NCBI RefSeq assembly: GCF_017854565.1
Contig: NZ_JAFMHJ010000026.1
Location: 1 to 49,074 of the forward strand
Length of the DNA stretch: 49,074 nucleotides
Source: Yoonia sp.
Lineage (GTDB): Bacteria; Pseudomonadota; Alphaproteobacteria; Rhodobacterales; Rhodobacteraceae
Direction: 5' to 3'
In this document: in pieces, positions 16,396 to 25,025 of the stretch
Layout of the letters: the number at the start of each line of letters is the position of its first letter
Position numbering within the stretch: position 1 is the first letter of the stretch
The notes under the pieces: generated by a model
The model's database searches: none
Told to the model about the DNA's origin: nothing
What the model saw: the letters and a program-made list of their open reading frames with translations, nothing else
Translations under genes and position numbers: made by a program

Positions 16396-18779
16396 GCGTC
16401 GCCAAACCCCTGCCCCATGATGCGGCAAACCTGCATGTGACGGGCACCGCGCGTTACGTCGATGACATCCCCACGCCAAGCGGGACACTGCATCTGGCAT
16501 TCGGTACATCACCCATAGCCAAGGGCACGATTACCGGGATGAACCTGGACAAGGTGCGCCAGTCCCCCGGCGTTAGGGCCGTTTTGACCGCGCAAGATCT
16601 GCCCTTTGCCAACGATGTCTCGCCCTCGGCCCATGATGAGCCGCTGCTGGCCACGGGCACAGTACACTACTGCGGCCAACCGGTTTTCCTCATCATTGCC
16701 GACAGCCATCTGAACGCCCGCAGGGCTGCCCGGCTGGGCGATATCAGTTATCATGAAGACACCCCGGTCCTGACGATTGACGCGGCCCTTGCCGCCAACA
16801 GCCGGTTCGAGGACGGCCCGCGCATCTGGACCAAAGGTGATGTTGATCACGCCCTGTCGCAGGCCCCGCATCTGGCGCGGGGCACGATCGACATGGGCGG
16901 CCAGGAGCATTTCTATCTCGAGGGACAGGCCGCCCTTGCCCTGCCGCAGGAAGGCGGGGACATGCTGGTCCACAGCTCGACCCAGCACCCCACCGAGATC
17001 CAGCACAAAGTGGCCGAGGCGCTGGGCCTCCCGATGCACGCCGTGCGCTGCGAAATCCGGCGGATGGGCGGTGGTTTCGGCGGCAAGGAAAGTCAGGGCA
17101 ATGCGCTGGCCGTCGCCTGTGCTGTGGCGGCCCGCCTGACAGGCCAGCCCTGCAAGATGCGCTATGACCGCGACGACGACATGATGATCACCGGCAAGCG
17201 ACATGATTTCCGGATCAGCTATGTGGCGGGATTTGATGATACAGGCAAGCTGACCGGCATTGAGTTTACGCAGACGACCCGCTGCGGCTGGGCGCTGGAT
17301 TTGTCCATGCCGGTGGCTGACCGGGCGATGCTGCACGCAGATAACGCCTATCATCTGCCAGCCGCACGGATCACGTCGCACCGGCTGAAGACCAATACCC
17401 AGTCTGCGACTGCATTTCGTGGCTTTGGCGGGCCGCAGGGTGTCTTGGGCATTGAACGGGTAATGGATCATATTGCGCAGATACTTGGGGTTGATCCGGT
17501 CGCCGTGCGGCAGCGGAATTACTATGCTGGGATGGGTACAGGGGGGCTGTCTGCCCCCCGCGCGACGCGCCCCCCCGAGGATATTTCCGCTCAGAAGAAG
17601 CAAAGCGGAGCCGGGCAGGACCGTAAGGTGGATCTTGATCCACCTGCCCCGCAGCAAACACCCTATGGCATGCCGGTGACCGATTTCATTCTGCATGAGC
17701 TGACCGATGCGCTGCTGACATCGTGCGCCTACCACGACCGCCGCGCCGCCATCGCGGATTGGAATGCCCGCAACCCGATCCTCAAAAAGGGCATCGCGTT
17801 CAGCCCGGTGAAATTTGGCATTTCGTTCACCCTGTCACACCTCAATCAAGCGGGTGCGCTGGTGCATGTGTATCAGGACGGCTCGGTTCATATGAACCAT
17901 GGCGGGACCGAAATGGGGCAAGGGCTGTTCCAGAAGGTGGCACAGGTCGCCGCGGCGCGGTTCGGGATTGATGTCAGCGGGATCAAGATCACGGCCACCG
18001 ACACCGCAAAAGTACCCAATACCTCGGCCACCGCTGCGTCTTCGGGGTCCGACCTGAATGGTATGGCCGTCGCAAACGCCTGCGACACTATCCGTGACCG
18101 GATCGCGGCATGTCTGGCCGAACTGCACCAGACCACCCCCCAAGAGGTGCGCTTTGCCGATGGTCAGGTTCGCATCGGGGTCACGTCCATGAGCTTTGCC
18201 CAAGCTGCGATGATCGCATATCAGAACCGGATCAGCCTGTCGGCCACCGGGTTTTACAAAACCCCCGGCCTGAGCTGGGACCGGATTGCGGGGACTGGCA
18301 CCCCGTTTTACTATTTCGCCCAAGGGGCCGCCGTCACCGAGGTCGTGATTGACACGCTGACAGGGGAAAACCGAATTTTGCGCACTGACATTCTGCATGA
18401 TGCGGGTACGTCGCTCAATCCCGCGTTGGATATCGGACAGATCGAAGGCGGCTATGTGCAGGGCGCGGGCTGGCTGACGACCGAGGAACTGGTGTGGGAC
18501 AGCAAGGGCCGGCTGCGCACCCATGCCCCATCGACGTACAAAATCCCTGCCTGTTCGGACCGGCCGGATATCTTTAATGTCGCCCTTTGGGACGCACCGA
18601 ACCCCGCGCAAACGATCTATCGCTCCAAGGCGGTGGGCGAGCCGCCCTTCATGCTGGGCATCTCGGCGTTTTTGGCCCTGTCGGATGCCGTGCGCGCCTG
18701 TGGGCCGGGCTATGCCGACCTGCAGGCCCCCGCCACCGCCGAACAGGTGCTGGCCGCCGTGCAAAGAGTGCGCGCATGA
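16392..18779 (+). CDS. xdhB: Xanthine dehydrogenase large (molybdopterin) subunit
   Basis: The molybdenum-cofactor subunit, 795 residues. Visible motifs: N-terminal GTARYVDDIP, the MGGGFGGKESQ loop, TAFRGFGGPQG with the substrate-site arginine, MGQGLFQKVAQVAA, and KAVGEPPFMLG, where E750 is the likely catalytic base. Residues 384-418, between RNYYAGMG and QQTPYGMPV, are an unusual Gly/Pro/charged insertion encoded by two repeat elements (see findings); related XDHs pass directly from the tyrosine-rich segment to the TPYG strand. The frame remains open through it, so the enzyme is probably functional. Overlaps xdhA and xdhC by four bases each. Confidence 0.94.
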   Translation: MSVAKPLPHDAANLHVTGTARYVDDIPTPSGTLHLAFGTSPIAKGTITGMNLDKVRQSPGVRAVLTAQDLPFANDVSPSAHDEPLLATGTVHYCGQPVFLIIADSHLNARRAARLGDISYHEDTPVLTIDAALAANSRFEDGPRIWTKGDVDHALSQAPHLARGTIDMGGQEHFYLEGQAALALPQEGGDMLVHSSTQHPTEIQHKVAEALGLPMHAVRCEIRRMGGGFGGKESQGNALAVACAVAARLTGQPCKMRYDRDDDMMITGKRHDFRISYVAGFDDTGKLTGIEFTQTTRCGWALDLSMPVADRAMLHADNAYHLPAARITSHRLKTNTQSATAFRGFGGPQGVLGIERVMDHIAQILGVDPVAVRQRNYYAGMGTGGLSAPRATRPPEDISAQKKQSGAGQDRKVDLDPPAPQQTPYGMPVTDFILHELTDALLTSCAYHDRRAAIADWNARNPILKKGIAFSPVKFGISFTLSHLNQAGALVHVYQDGSVHMNHGGTEMGQGLFQKVAQVAAARFGIDVSGIKITATDTAKVPNTSATAASSGSDLNGMAVANACDTIRDRIAACLAELHQTTPQEVRFADGQVRIGVTSMSFAQAAMIAYQNRISLSATGFYKTPGLSWDRIAGTGTPFYYFAQGAAVTEVVIDTLTGENRILRTDILHDAGTSLNPALDIGQIEGGYVQGAGWLTTEELVWDSKGRLRTHAPSTYKIPACSDRPDIFNVALWDAPNPAQTIYRSKAVGEPPFMLGISAFLALSDAVRACGPGYADLQAPATAEQVLAAVQRVRA
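17541..17600. repeat. GGGGGGC stem-loop/GAGGATATTT repeat inside xdhB
   Basis: GGGGGGC and GCCCCCC (17541-17559) form a strong hairpin, followed by a C-rich stretch and GAGGATATTTCCGCTCAGAA (17577-17596). The tail resembles, in diverged form, the GAGTATTT repeats at 8501 and 21193. It is translated in frame as part of the xdhB insertion. Confidence 0.6.
17623..17645. repeat. GGTGGATC palindromic repeat inside xdhB
   Basis: AGGTGGATC (17626-17634) and GATCCACCT (17637-17645) form a perfect 9-bp inverted repeat, preceded by GTA. It is related to the intergenic copy at 14847-14872 and is translated in the xdhB frame as KVDLDPP. Confidence 0.65.
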
Positions 18780-19657
18780 GTTTCGATCTGCACGCGCTGC
18801 ATGCTGCTGTCGCGGCGCATGGTACGGTCGCCCGGATCGTGATCACCGGGGTCGCCGGATCGGCCCCGCGCGGCACGGGGACGGCGATGCTGGTCTGGGC
18901 AAGCGGCCAATCGGGCACCATTGGAGGCGGGGCGTTGGAGCTGGAGGCGACGCAAGCCGCCCGTATGCTGCTGACAACGCGCGGGGCCACCCGCCGCCAA
19001 TATCCGCTTGGTCCAACCCTTGGTCAGTGCTGCGGCGGCGCGGTCACGCTGGTGACCGAGGTGTTTGCGGCGGCAAACCTGCCAACGGCTTTGCCTTTTG
19101 CCCGGCGGATCAGCGGCAAGCTGCCACGGCCCAACGCCAAGACATTCACCGACAAGGATGGTTGGCTGATCGAAACGGCCCTGCCCCAGCCACGGCCATT
19201 GTGGATTTACGGCGCGGGTCATGTGGGCCGTGCGCTGGTGCATGTCATGGCCCCGCTACCTGATTTCGCAATCACATGGGTTGATACACATGCCGACCGT
19301 TTTCCCCTGACAGATGTCACCACGGTGGTTGCGACGGACCCCGCACAGGTGGTCAGACACGCGCCCCGCGAAGCGGCTCATCTGATCCTGACCTATAGCC
19401 ACGCGATCGACCTAGCCCTGTGTCACGCGATCCTGTCGCATGATTTCAACAGCGCGGGGCTCATCGGATCGGCGACGAAATGGGCTAGGTTCAGATCCCG
19501 CCTTGCCGCTTTGGGCCATGCCCCTGCCCAAATTAGCCGCATTGCCTGCCCGATTGGTGATCCTTTGTTAGGCAAACATCCCGCCGCCCTTGCGCTGGGC
19601 GTCGCAACCGCAATGATTGGCTCTCAGAATCGTCGCAGCAAGGACCGCACCGCATGA
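18776..19657 (+). CDS. xdhC: Xanthine dehydrogenase accessory protein XdhC
   Basis: A 293-residue maturation factor that binds molybdenum cofactor, promotes its sulfuration and delivers it to XdhB. The N-terminal XdhC/CoxI domain has VARIVITGVAGSAPRGTGTA, TIGGGALE and the LGQCCGGAV cysteine pair. The C-terminal Rossmann part has LWIYGAGHVGRALVH and GLIGSATKWARFRSRL. The ATG at 18776 overlaps the xdhB stop (ATGA). Its 3' end overlaps the transporter ATPase gene by four bases, tying purine oxidation and uptake into one message. Confidence 0.93.
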   Translation: MSFDLHALHAAVAAHGTVARIVITGVAGSAPRGTGTAMLVWASGQSGTIGGGALELEATQAARMLLTTRGATRRQYPLGPTLGQCCGGAVTLVTEVFAAANLPTALPFARRISGKLPRPNAKTFTDKDGWLIETALPQPRPLWIYGAGHVGRALVHVMAPLPDFAITWVDTHADRFPLTDVTTVVATDPAQVVRHAPREAAHLILTYSHAIDLALCHAILSHDFNSAGLIGSATKWARFRSRLAALGHAPAQISRIACPIGDPLLGKHPAALALGVATAMIGSQNRRSKDRTA

Positions 19658-21177
19658 CCGACCCATTGTTGCGCTTGTCCGGCCTGACCAAGGCCTATCC
19701 CGGTGTCGTCGCCAACTGCGACGTGTCGTTCGATATCGGCAAAGGCGAGGTGCATGCCTTGCTGGGCGAAAACGGCGCGGGGAAATCGACGCTGGTGAAA
19801 ACCATCTACGGATTGGTGAGACCTGACAGCGGGTCGATGACGTTGGAAGGGCAACCGTTCCAACCCGCAGAGCCGCGCGCGGCCCGTGCAGCCGGGGTCG
19901 CCATGGTGTTCCAGCATTTTTCGCTGTTTGACGCGCTGAATGTCGCTGAAAACATTGCCCTCGGCATGGAAAACCCGCCACCTCAGAACGCCGTCGCGGC
20001 ACAGGTGCGCGCGGTATCCGACCAATACGGCCTGCCGCTGGACCCGACGCGCATCGTCGGTGAGCTTTCGGCGGGCGAGCGGCAAAGGGTCGAGATTATC
20101 CGCTGCCTGCTGCAGGACCCCAAGTTGCTGATCATGGATGAGCCGACATCGGTGCTGACCCCGCAAGAGGTCGCGATCTTGTTTGAGACATTGCGCAAGC
20201 TCAGCGCCGAGGGCACAGCGATCCTGTATATCTCGCATAAGCTGGAAGAAATTCGCAGCCTTTGTGACAATGCAACTGTGCTGCGGTTGGGACAGGTCGT
20301 GGGCACCTGCGATCCGCGTGCCACATCCGCACGCGACATGGCCGAGCTGATGGTCGGATCTGTGCTGCATGTGCCGCAAAAGGCGGATCGGCCTGCCGGT
20401 GACATCATCTTGTCACTGGACGGCCTCAGCGCGAAGGCCCCGCATCAATTTGGCACGGCGCTGCGCGACATCACGCTGGAGGTCCGCAAGGGCGAGGTGC
20501 TGGGCATTGGCGGTGTTGCAGGCAACGGGCAGGACGAACTGGTTGCAGCCCTTTCGGGCGAGATGCGCACCGGCGCTGGGATGATCCGGTTCAAAGGTGA
20601 CAGCATTGGCCAACTGCCCCCCAACGCGCGACGCAAGATCGGCCTGCTGGCAGCCCCCGAGGAACGGATGGGCCATGCAGCCGCCCCGGATATGAGCCTG
20701 ACCGAGAATGCAATCATGACGGCGATGACCCGGCAGAAACTGACCAGCCGGGGGTTTGTGCATTGGGCCAAGGCGCGCCGCTTTGCCCAAGGCGTGATCA
20801 CGGCTTTCGATGTGCGCACGCAGGGGCCGCAAAATACCGCCCGGTCGCTGTCGGGGGGCAACCTGCAGAAATTCGTGATTGGCCGCGAGATCATGCAAGA
20901 CCCTGATCTGCTGGTCGTCAATCAACCGACATGGGGAGTTGATGCATCGGCGGCTGCCGCGATCCGGCAGGCGCTGCTGGATTTGGCCGCCAAAGGCGCG
21001 GCTGTGATCTGTATCTCGCAGGATCTGGATGAGCTGATGGAAATATCTGACCGATTTGCCGCGCTGAACGAAGGGCGGCTATCGTCGCCGCGTCCGGCGG
21101 CGGGGCTGACGGTAGAGGAGATCGGCCTGATGTTGGGCGGCGCCCATGATATGGAGGTGGCGCATGTTGATGTGTAG
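19654..21177 (+). CDS. BMP-family nucleoside/purine ABC transporter, ATP-binding protein
   Basis: A 507-residue double ATPase. The first nucleotide-binding domain has Walker A GENGAGKST near 38-46, signature LSAGERQRVEII and Walker B LLIMDEPTSVLTP. The second has the degenerate Walker A GVAGNGQDEL, signature LSGGNLQKF and a changed Walker B (LLVVNQPTWGVD, N in place of D). This arrangement is normal for the BMP/sugar ABC group. It powers uptake through the two following permeases. With xdhABC upstream, purine bases or nucleosides are the likely cargo. A repeat separates it from the first permease gene. Confidence 0.92.
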   Translation: MTDPLLRLSGLTKAYPGVVANCDVSFDIGKGEVHALLGENGAGKSTLVKTIYGLVRPDSGSMTLEGQPFQPAEPRAARAAGVAMVFQHFSLFDALNVAENIALGMENPPPQNAVAAQVRAVSDQYGLPLDPTRIVGELSAGERQRVEIIRCLLQDPKLLIMDEPTSVLTPQEVAILFETLRKLSAEGTAILYISHKLEEIRSLCDNATVLRLGQVVGTCDPRATSARDMAELMVGSVLHVPQKADRPAGDIILSLDGLSAKAPHQFGTALRDITLEVRKGEVLGIGGVAGNGQDELVAALSGEMRTGAGMIRFKGDSIGQLPPNARRKIGLLAAPEERMGHAAAPDMSLTENAIMTAMTRQKLTSRGFVHWAKARRFAQGVITAFDVRTQGPQNTARSLSGGNLQKFVIGREIMQDPDLLVVNQPTWGVDASAAAAIRQALLDLAAKGAAVICISQDLDELMEISDRFAALNEGRLSSPRPAAGLTVEEIGLMLGGAHDMEVAHVDV

Positions 21178-21192
21178 GGCCGCCTCTGGCGG

Positions 21193-21215
21193 GAGTATTT
21201 CAGGACATAAGAAAT
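21193..21215 (+). repeat. GAGTATTT dispersed repeat, copy 2
   Basis: GAGTATTT-CAG-GACATAAGAAAT lies between the ATPase and first permease genes, just after a short GC inverted repeat (CGCCTCTGGCGG). It is a near-identical plus-strand copy of 8501-8523. Confidence 0.6.
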
Positions 21216-21228
21216 TGGGTGTTGGCGC

Positions 21229-22311
21229 ATGATGATATTGGAAAAGCGGCAGCAGCCATCCCCCATCTGGTCACTTGCGACGCCCGTTCTGGCCGTGATC
21301 CTGACGATGATTTGTGGTGGGTTGCTGTTTGCGACGCTTGGCAAGAATCCGTTTGAGACGATCCGCACGATTTTTCTTGATCCGCTGTTTTCGGAGTTCG
21401 CGTGGTATTACCGCCCGCAGCTATTGATCAAAGGCGCGCCGCTGGTGTTGATTGCGATCGGTCTGTCATTTGGGTTTCGGGCAGGCATCTGGAACATCGG
21501 CGCCGAAGGGCAGTATATCGTGGGCGCGATTTGCGGCGCAGCCGTTGGGCTGGCGTTTTATCCGGCCAATTCGGCCCTCATCTTTCCGCTGATGGTCATG
21601 GCCGGTGCCTTGGGCGGGCTGCTGTGGGCGATGATCCCCGGTATTTTGCGGGTGAAGTTTGGGACCAATGAAATTCTTGTATCGCTGATGCTGGTCTATG
21701 TGGCCGAGCAGTTGCTGGCCTCCATGGCGCTGGGCGCGCTGCGTAACCCCGAAGGGATGGGGTTTCCGGGGTCACGCAACCTGTCACAATATCCATCGGC
21801 GGCCAATCTGGAGCTGATCGCGGGCAGCGGCATGCATTGGGGTGTCGTTGCCGCCTTTGTCGCTGTGATCTTTGCCTACATCACGCTGTCGCGGCACGTG
21901 TTCGGATTTCAGGTGCGCCTGTCGGGGCAAAGCCCGCGCGCGGCCAGGTTTGCAGGGGTCAACCCCGGCCTGCTGGTCCTGATCTGTATGGGGATTTCGG
22001 GCGCGCTGGCGGGCCTTGCCGGGCTGTTCGAGGTCGCTGGCCCCGCAGGCCAGATCAGCATTGATTTCAACGTGGGCTACGGGTTCACGGCGATCATCGT
22101 AGCGTTTCTGGGGCGGCTGCATCCGGTTGGCATCTTGCTGGCGGGGGGGCTGATGGCGCTGACGTATATCGGCGGTGAAATCGCGCAATCCAATCTTGGC
22201 TTGCCGGGGGCGGCGATCCAGTTGCTGCAAGGGATGCTTTTGTTTTTCCTGCTCGCCGTGGATGTCCTGACGCATTACCGCGTGCGGTTTGGCAAAGTGG
22301 GGGTGGCGTAA
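21229..22311 (+). CDS. BMP-family nucleoside/purine ABC transporter permease (first)
   Basis: A 360-residue inner-membrane permease of the branched-chain/BMP type. It has a cytoplasmic N-terminus, a long first membrane helix (VLAVILTMICGGLLFATLG), then about eight to nine further segments. The hallmark GFRAGIWNIGAEGQYIVGAI near residue 80 and the FGTNEILVSLMLVYVAEQLL stretch are typical of the longer of the two permeases. It is separated from the ATPase gene by 51 bases that contain a dispersed repeat. Its stop overlaps the next ATG by one base (TAATG). It pairs with the next gene as a heterodimeric channel. Confidence 0.92.
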   Translation: MMILEKRQQPSPIWSLATPVLAVILTMICGGLLFATLGKNPFETIRTIFLDPLFSEFAWYYRPQLLIKGAPLVLIAIGLSFGFRAGIWNIGAEGQYIVGAICGAAVGLAFYPANSALIFPLMVMAGALGGLLWAMIPGILRVKFGTNEILVSLMLVYVAEQLLASMALGALRNPEGMGFPGSRNLSQYPSAANLELIAGSGMHWGVVAAFVAVIFAYITLSRHVFGFQVRLSGQSPRAARFAGVNPGLLVLICMGISGALAGLAGLFEVAGPAGQISIDFNVGYGFTAIIVAFLGRLHPVGILLAGGLMALTYIGGEIAQSNLGLPGAAIQLLQGMLLFFLLAVDVLTHYRVRFGKVGVA

Positions 22312-23225
22312 TGGACCTTTCATCTATCAATCCCGTTCTGCTTTTCGCCTCTCTTATGGTTGCCGCCACGCCGATCCTGCTGGCCGCGATTGGCGAACTG
22401 GCGGTTGAGCGTGCAGGCGTGCTGAACCTTGGGGTCGAGGGGATGATGATCACTGGGGCCGTGTGCGGGTTCATCGTGGCGGTCAACACAGGGTCGCCTT
22501 GGCTGGGGTTCGTCGGGGCGGCGGTTGGCGGCGCGATGCTTGCACTGCTGTTTGGGCTGCTGACGCAGGTGCTGCTGTCCAATCAGGTGGCGACGGGCCT
22601 TGCGCTGACGCTGTTCGGGCTGGGGCTTTCGGCGCTGATGGGCCAGGGTTATATCGGGATCAAAGCGCCCGGTTTTCCAGATTGGCACATCCCGCTGTTG
22701 GGCGATATTCCGGTCATTGGGCCGATTGTTTTTCAGCATGATCCGATGGTCTACATGGGCCTTGCGCTGGTTGGTGCCGTCTGGGCGTTCCTGAAATACA
22801 GCCGGACCGGGCTGATCCTGCGGGCTGTGGGCGAAAACCACGAGGCGGCCCATGCGCTGGGCTATCATGTGATCCGGGTGCGGGTGCTGGCGATTATGTT
22901 CGGCGGGGCCTGTGCGGGGCTTGGCGGGGCGTATCTGTCGCTGGTCCGGGTGCCGCAATGGACCGAAGGTATGACCGCCGGTGCGGGCTGGATCGCGCTG
23001 GCCATCGTTGTCTTTGCCAGCTGGAAACCTGCCCGGCTGTTGCTCGGTGCCTATTTATTTGGCGGGGTCACGGTGCTGCAGCTGAATTTACAGGCGGCAG
23101 GCCTTGCGATCCCTGTCGAATACCTTTCCATGTCGCCCTATCTGGCTACCATTGCCGTTCTGGTTATTATGCGCGCAGGACGGGCACCGGGGTCACTGGG
23201 CCAATCTTTCCATGCCTCACGTTGA
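22311..23225 (+). CDS. BMP-family nucleoside/purine ABC transporter permease (second)
   Basis: The 304-residue second permease of the importer, with about eight hydrophobic segments. The conserved block ELAVERAGVLNLGVEGMMI near residues 27-45 corresponds to the NIGAEGQ block in its partner. LLTQVLLSNQVATGLALTLFG and GENHEAAHALGYHVIRVRV (coupling region) are further family markers. Translation is coupled to the first permease. The order ATPase-permease-permease-binding protein matches characterised purine-nucleoside systems. Confidence 0.92.
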   Translation: MDLSSINPVLLFASLMVAATPILLAAIGELAVERAGVLNLGVEGMMITGAVCGFIVAVNTGSPWLGFVGAAVGGAMLALLFGLLTQVLLSNQVATGLALTLFGLGLSALMGQGYIGIKAPGFPDWHIPLLGDIPVIGPIVFQHDPMVYMGLALVGAVWAFLKYSRTGLILRAVGENHEAAHALGYHVIRVRVLAIMFGGACAGLGGAYLSLVRVPQWTEGMTAGAGWIALAIVVFASWKPARLLLGAYLFGGVTVLQLNLQAAGLAIPVEYLSMSPYLATIAVLVIMRAGRAPGSLGQSFHASR

Positions 23226-23255
23226 GGCGCTTTCAAGACCATCAAGGGGATGTTT

Positions 23256-24329
23256 ATGACGATGAAATCAGTACTGGCCGGGGCAACGCTTGCGCTTGGC
23301 CTTAGCACGGGCGCCTTTGCGCAAGATACAACCAAGGTCGGCTTTATCTACGTCGGCCCCGTCGGTGACGGCGGCTGGAGCTATGAGCACAACCAAGGAC
23401 GGCTTGCCCTCGAAGAACACTTTGGCGACGCCGTTGAAACCGTATTCGTGGAAAGCGTGCCCGAAGGTGCCGATGCAGAGCGGGTTCTGACGCAGATGGC
23501 GCTGCAAGGTGCTGACCTGATCTTTACCACGTCGTTTGGGTATATGGACCCGACCCTGAACGTTGCGGCGAAATTCCCGGATGTGAAATTCGAACATGCG
23601 ACCGGATTCAAGCGGGCCGACAACCTGTCCACTTATTCCGCCCGTTTCTATGAAGGGCGCGCCGTGCAGGGGCATATCGCCGGGCAGATGACCGAAAGCA
23701 ACATCGTTGGCTATATCGGGTCCTTTCCGATCCCCGAGGTGATCCGCGGCATCAACAGCGCCTATATCCACGCCAAAGCCGTGAACCCTGACGTCGAGTT
23801 CAAGGTCGTCTGGGCCTACACATGGTTCGATCCTGCCAAAGAGGCCGAAGCAGCCACAGTGCTGATCGAACAGGGCGCTGACGTGATCCTGCAACACACC
23901 GACAGCACCGCGCCACAGGCAGCAGCGCAAGCCGCAGGCAATGTGATCACGTTTGGCCAGGCATCCGACATGGCGGCCTTTGCGCCGTTGCCGCGCGTCT
24001 CGTCGATCATCGACAACTGGTCACCTTATTACATCGCCCGCACACAGGCGGTCATTGATGGCACATGGACCAGCACGGACACATGGGATGGCATCGGGCC
24101 CGGCATGGTCAAGATCGGCGAAATTTCCGACGCCGTACCTGCCGACGTCAAAGCCAGTGCCGAAGCCCTGCGCGACGCAATCGCATCAGGCGAATACCAC
24201 CCGTTCACCGGCCCGCTGAACAAGCAGGACGGATCGGTCTGGCTGGCTGACGGCGAAACGGCCGATGACGGCACATTGGCAGGCATGAACTTCTACGTCG
24301 AAGGCCTGTCCGGCGTCATCCCGCAATAA
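23256..24329 (+). CDS. BMP-family ABC transporter substrate-binding protein
   Basis: The 357-residue periplasmic ligand-binding component. A signal peptide (VLAGATLALGLSTGAFA, cleavage before QDTTK) leads into VGFIYVGPVGDGGWSYEHN, the standard start of BMP-type proteins, with the conserved tryptophan that stacks on the base. Others are FTTSFGYMDP, YIGSFPIPEVIRGINS and DVILQHTDSTAPQAAA. It has no lipobox cysteine, so it is probably free in the periplasm. ATG 23256 was preferred over 23250 because AAGGGG touches the earlier ATG and is well spaced from this one; 23262 is also possible. A terminator follows at 24350. Confidence 0.92.
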   Translation: MTMKSVLAGATLALGLSTGAFAQDTTKVGFIYVGPVGDGGWSYEHNQGRLALEEHFGDAVETVFVESVPEGADAERVLTQMALQGADLIFTTSFGYMDPTLNVAAKFPDVKFEHATGFKRADNLSTYSARFYEGRAVQGHIAGQMTESNIVGYIGSFPIPEVIRGINSAYIHAKAVNPDVEFKVVWAYTWFDPAKEAEAATVLIEQGADVILQHTDSTAPQAAAQAAGNVITFGQASDMAAFAPLPRVSSIIDNWSPYYIARTQAVIDGTWTSTDTWDGIGPGMVKIGEISDAVPADVKASAEALRDAIASGEYHPFTGPLNKQDGSVWLADGETADDGTLAGMNFYVEGLSGVIPQ

Positions 24330-24349
24330 GCGGCCAGAAATGCGATCAA

Positions 24350-24376
24350 GGCCCCGCCACTGGTGGGGCCTTTTTC
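24350..24376 (+). terminator. Intrinsic terminator of the xdh-BMP cluster
   Basis: GGCCCCGCCA and TGGTGGGGCC form a 10-bp stem with one G-T pair, followed immediately by TTTTT. It is 20 bases after the substrate-binding gene. Confidence 0.85.
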
Positions 24377-25025
24377 GTTGACCTGTCACGTCATCACGTT
24401 GTGGCCGCTGCATCCGACGCCGGACAGCGACAACCGCGCCACCATAAGAAATAGATCGCCGCGGCCGTGCAATCCAAAGCTGAAGCACTGCAGATTAGTG
24501 ATGCGCGCGACTCATTTCACCACATTGTGTGCCGACCGCCGATTGTGGCGAACGCTGGGCATTTGTAGTGCAACTGATGCTAACCGACCCCCAAAAGCAG
24601 GCCCGCAAAACCGGCCAAGGTAGATTTTTTTGCCCCCCGGAAAAGCAGCATAAAAAAAAAACGGGCGCGGGAAAATGTGGCGGTAGCCAAGAATATCAAA
24701 CTTTTTTCGCTATTTTTTTGATTTTTCCGTCGATACGGCAGAAATTTGGACCGAACCGCCGGAAACGCGCCGGACGGCACACCGCAGGGCTGCCGCCCCG
24801 AACGGTCCAAATCGAACCCGGGGAACGGCTGGCCGAATGGCCGATTTGCGAAATTTTACATTGGGTCACATTGGCATCATTTCGCCTCAATTTCTGCACA
24901 AATTTCGATCAATTTGAGGTCGGTCGCACAGGTGTTCCTGCGCAAACAGCTGCAAACAACAGCCTTGATTATCTTTGGTTAAATTGGTGCGCAGAGCATA
25001 AATGGTAAGTGAATGGAGAATAGAG
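24377..25025. other. 650-base intergenic region, AT-rich with a long inverted repeat
   Basis: No convincing gene: the open frames here lack recognisable protein character. It contains homopolymer tracts (ten A near 24651, T-runs near 24703 and 24713), a 10-bp perfect inverted repeat at 24744/24803, and an AT-richer stretch before the gene at 25026, which probably includes its promoter. No consensus -35/-10 pair could be assigned with confidence. Confidence 0.5.
24744..24812. other. Long inverted repeat, candidate structured RNA or site
   Basis: ATTTGGACCG (24744-24753) and CGGTCCAAAT (24803-24812) are perfect reverse complements separated by 49 GC-rich bases. The interior contains a smaller CGGCA/TGCCG stem. 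The element is about 210 bases upstream of the PstS-OmpA-type gene. Confidence 0.45.

Noticed and set aside
24529..25008. Plus-strand 159-residue ORF upstream of the PstS-OmpA gene
   Set aside because: Runs through homopolymer tracts and the inverted repeat, with residue composition unlike a protein and no Shine-Dalgarno.
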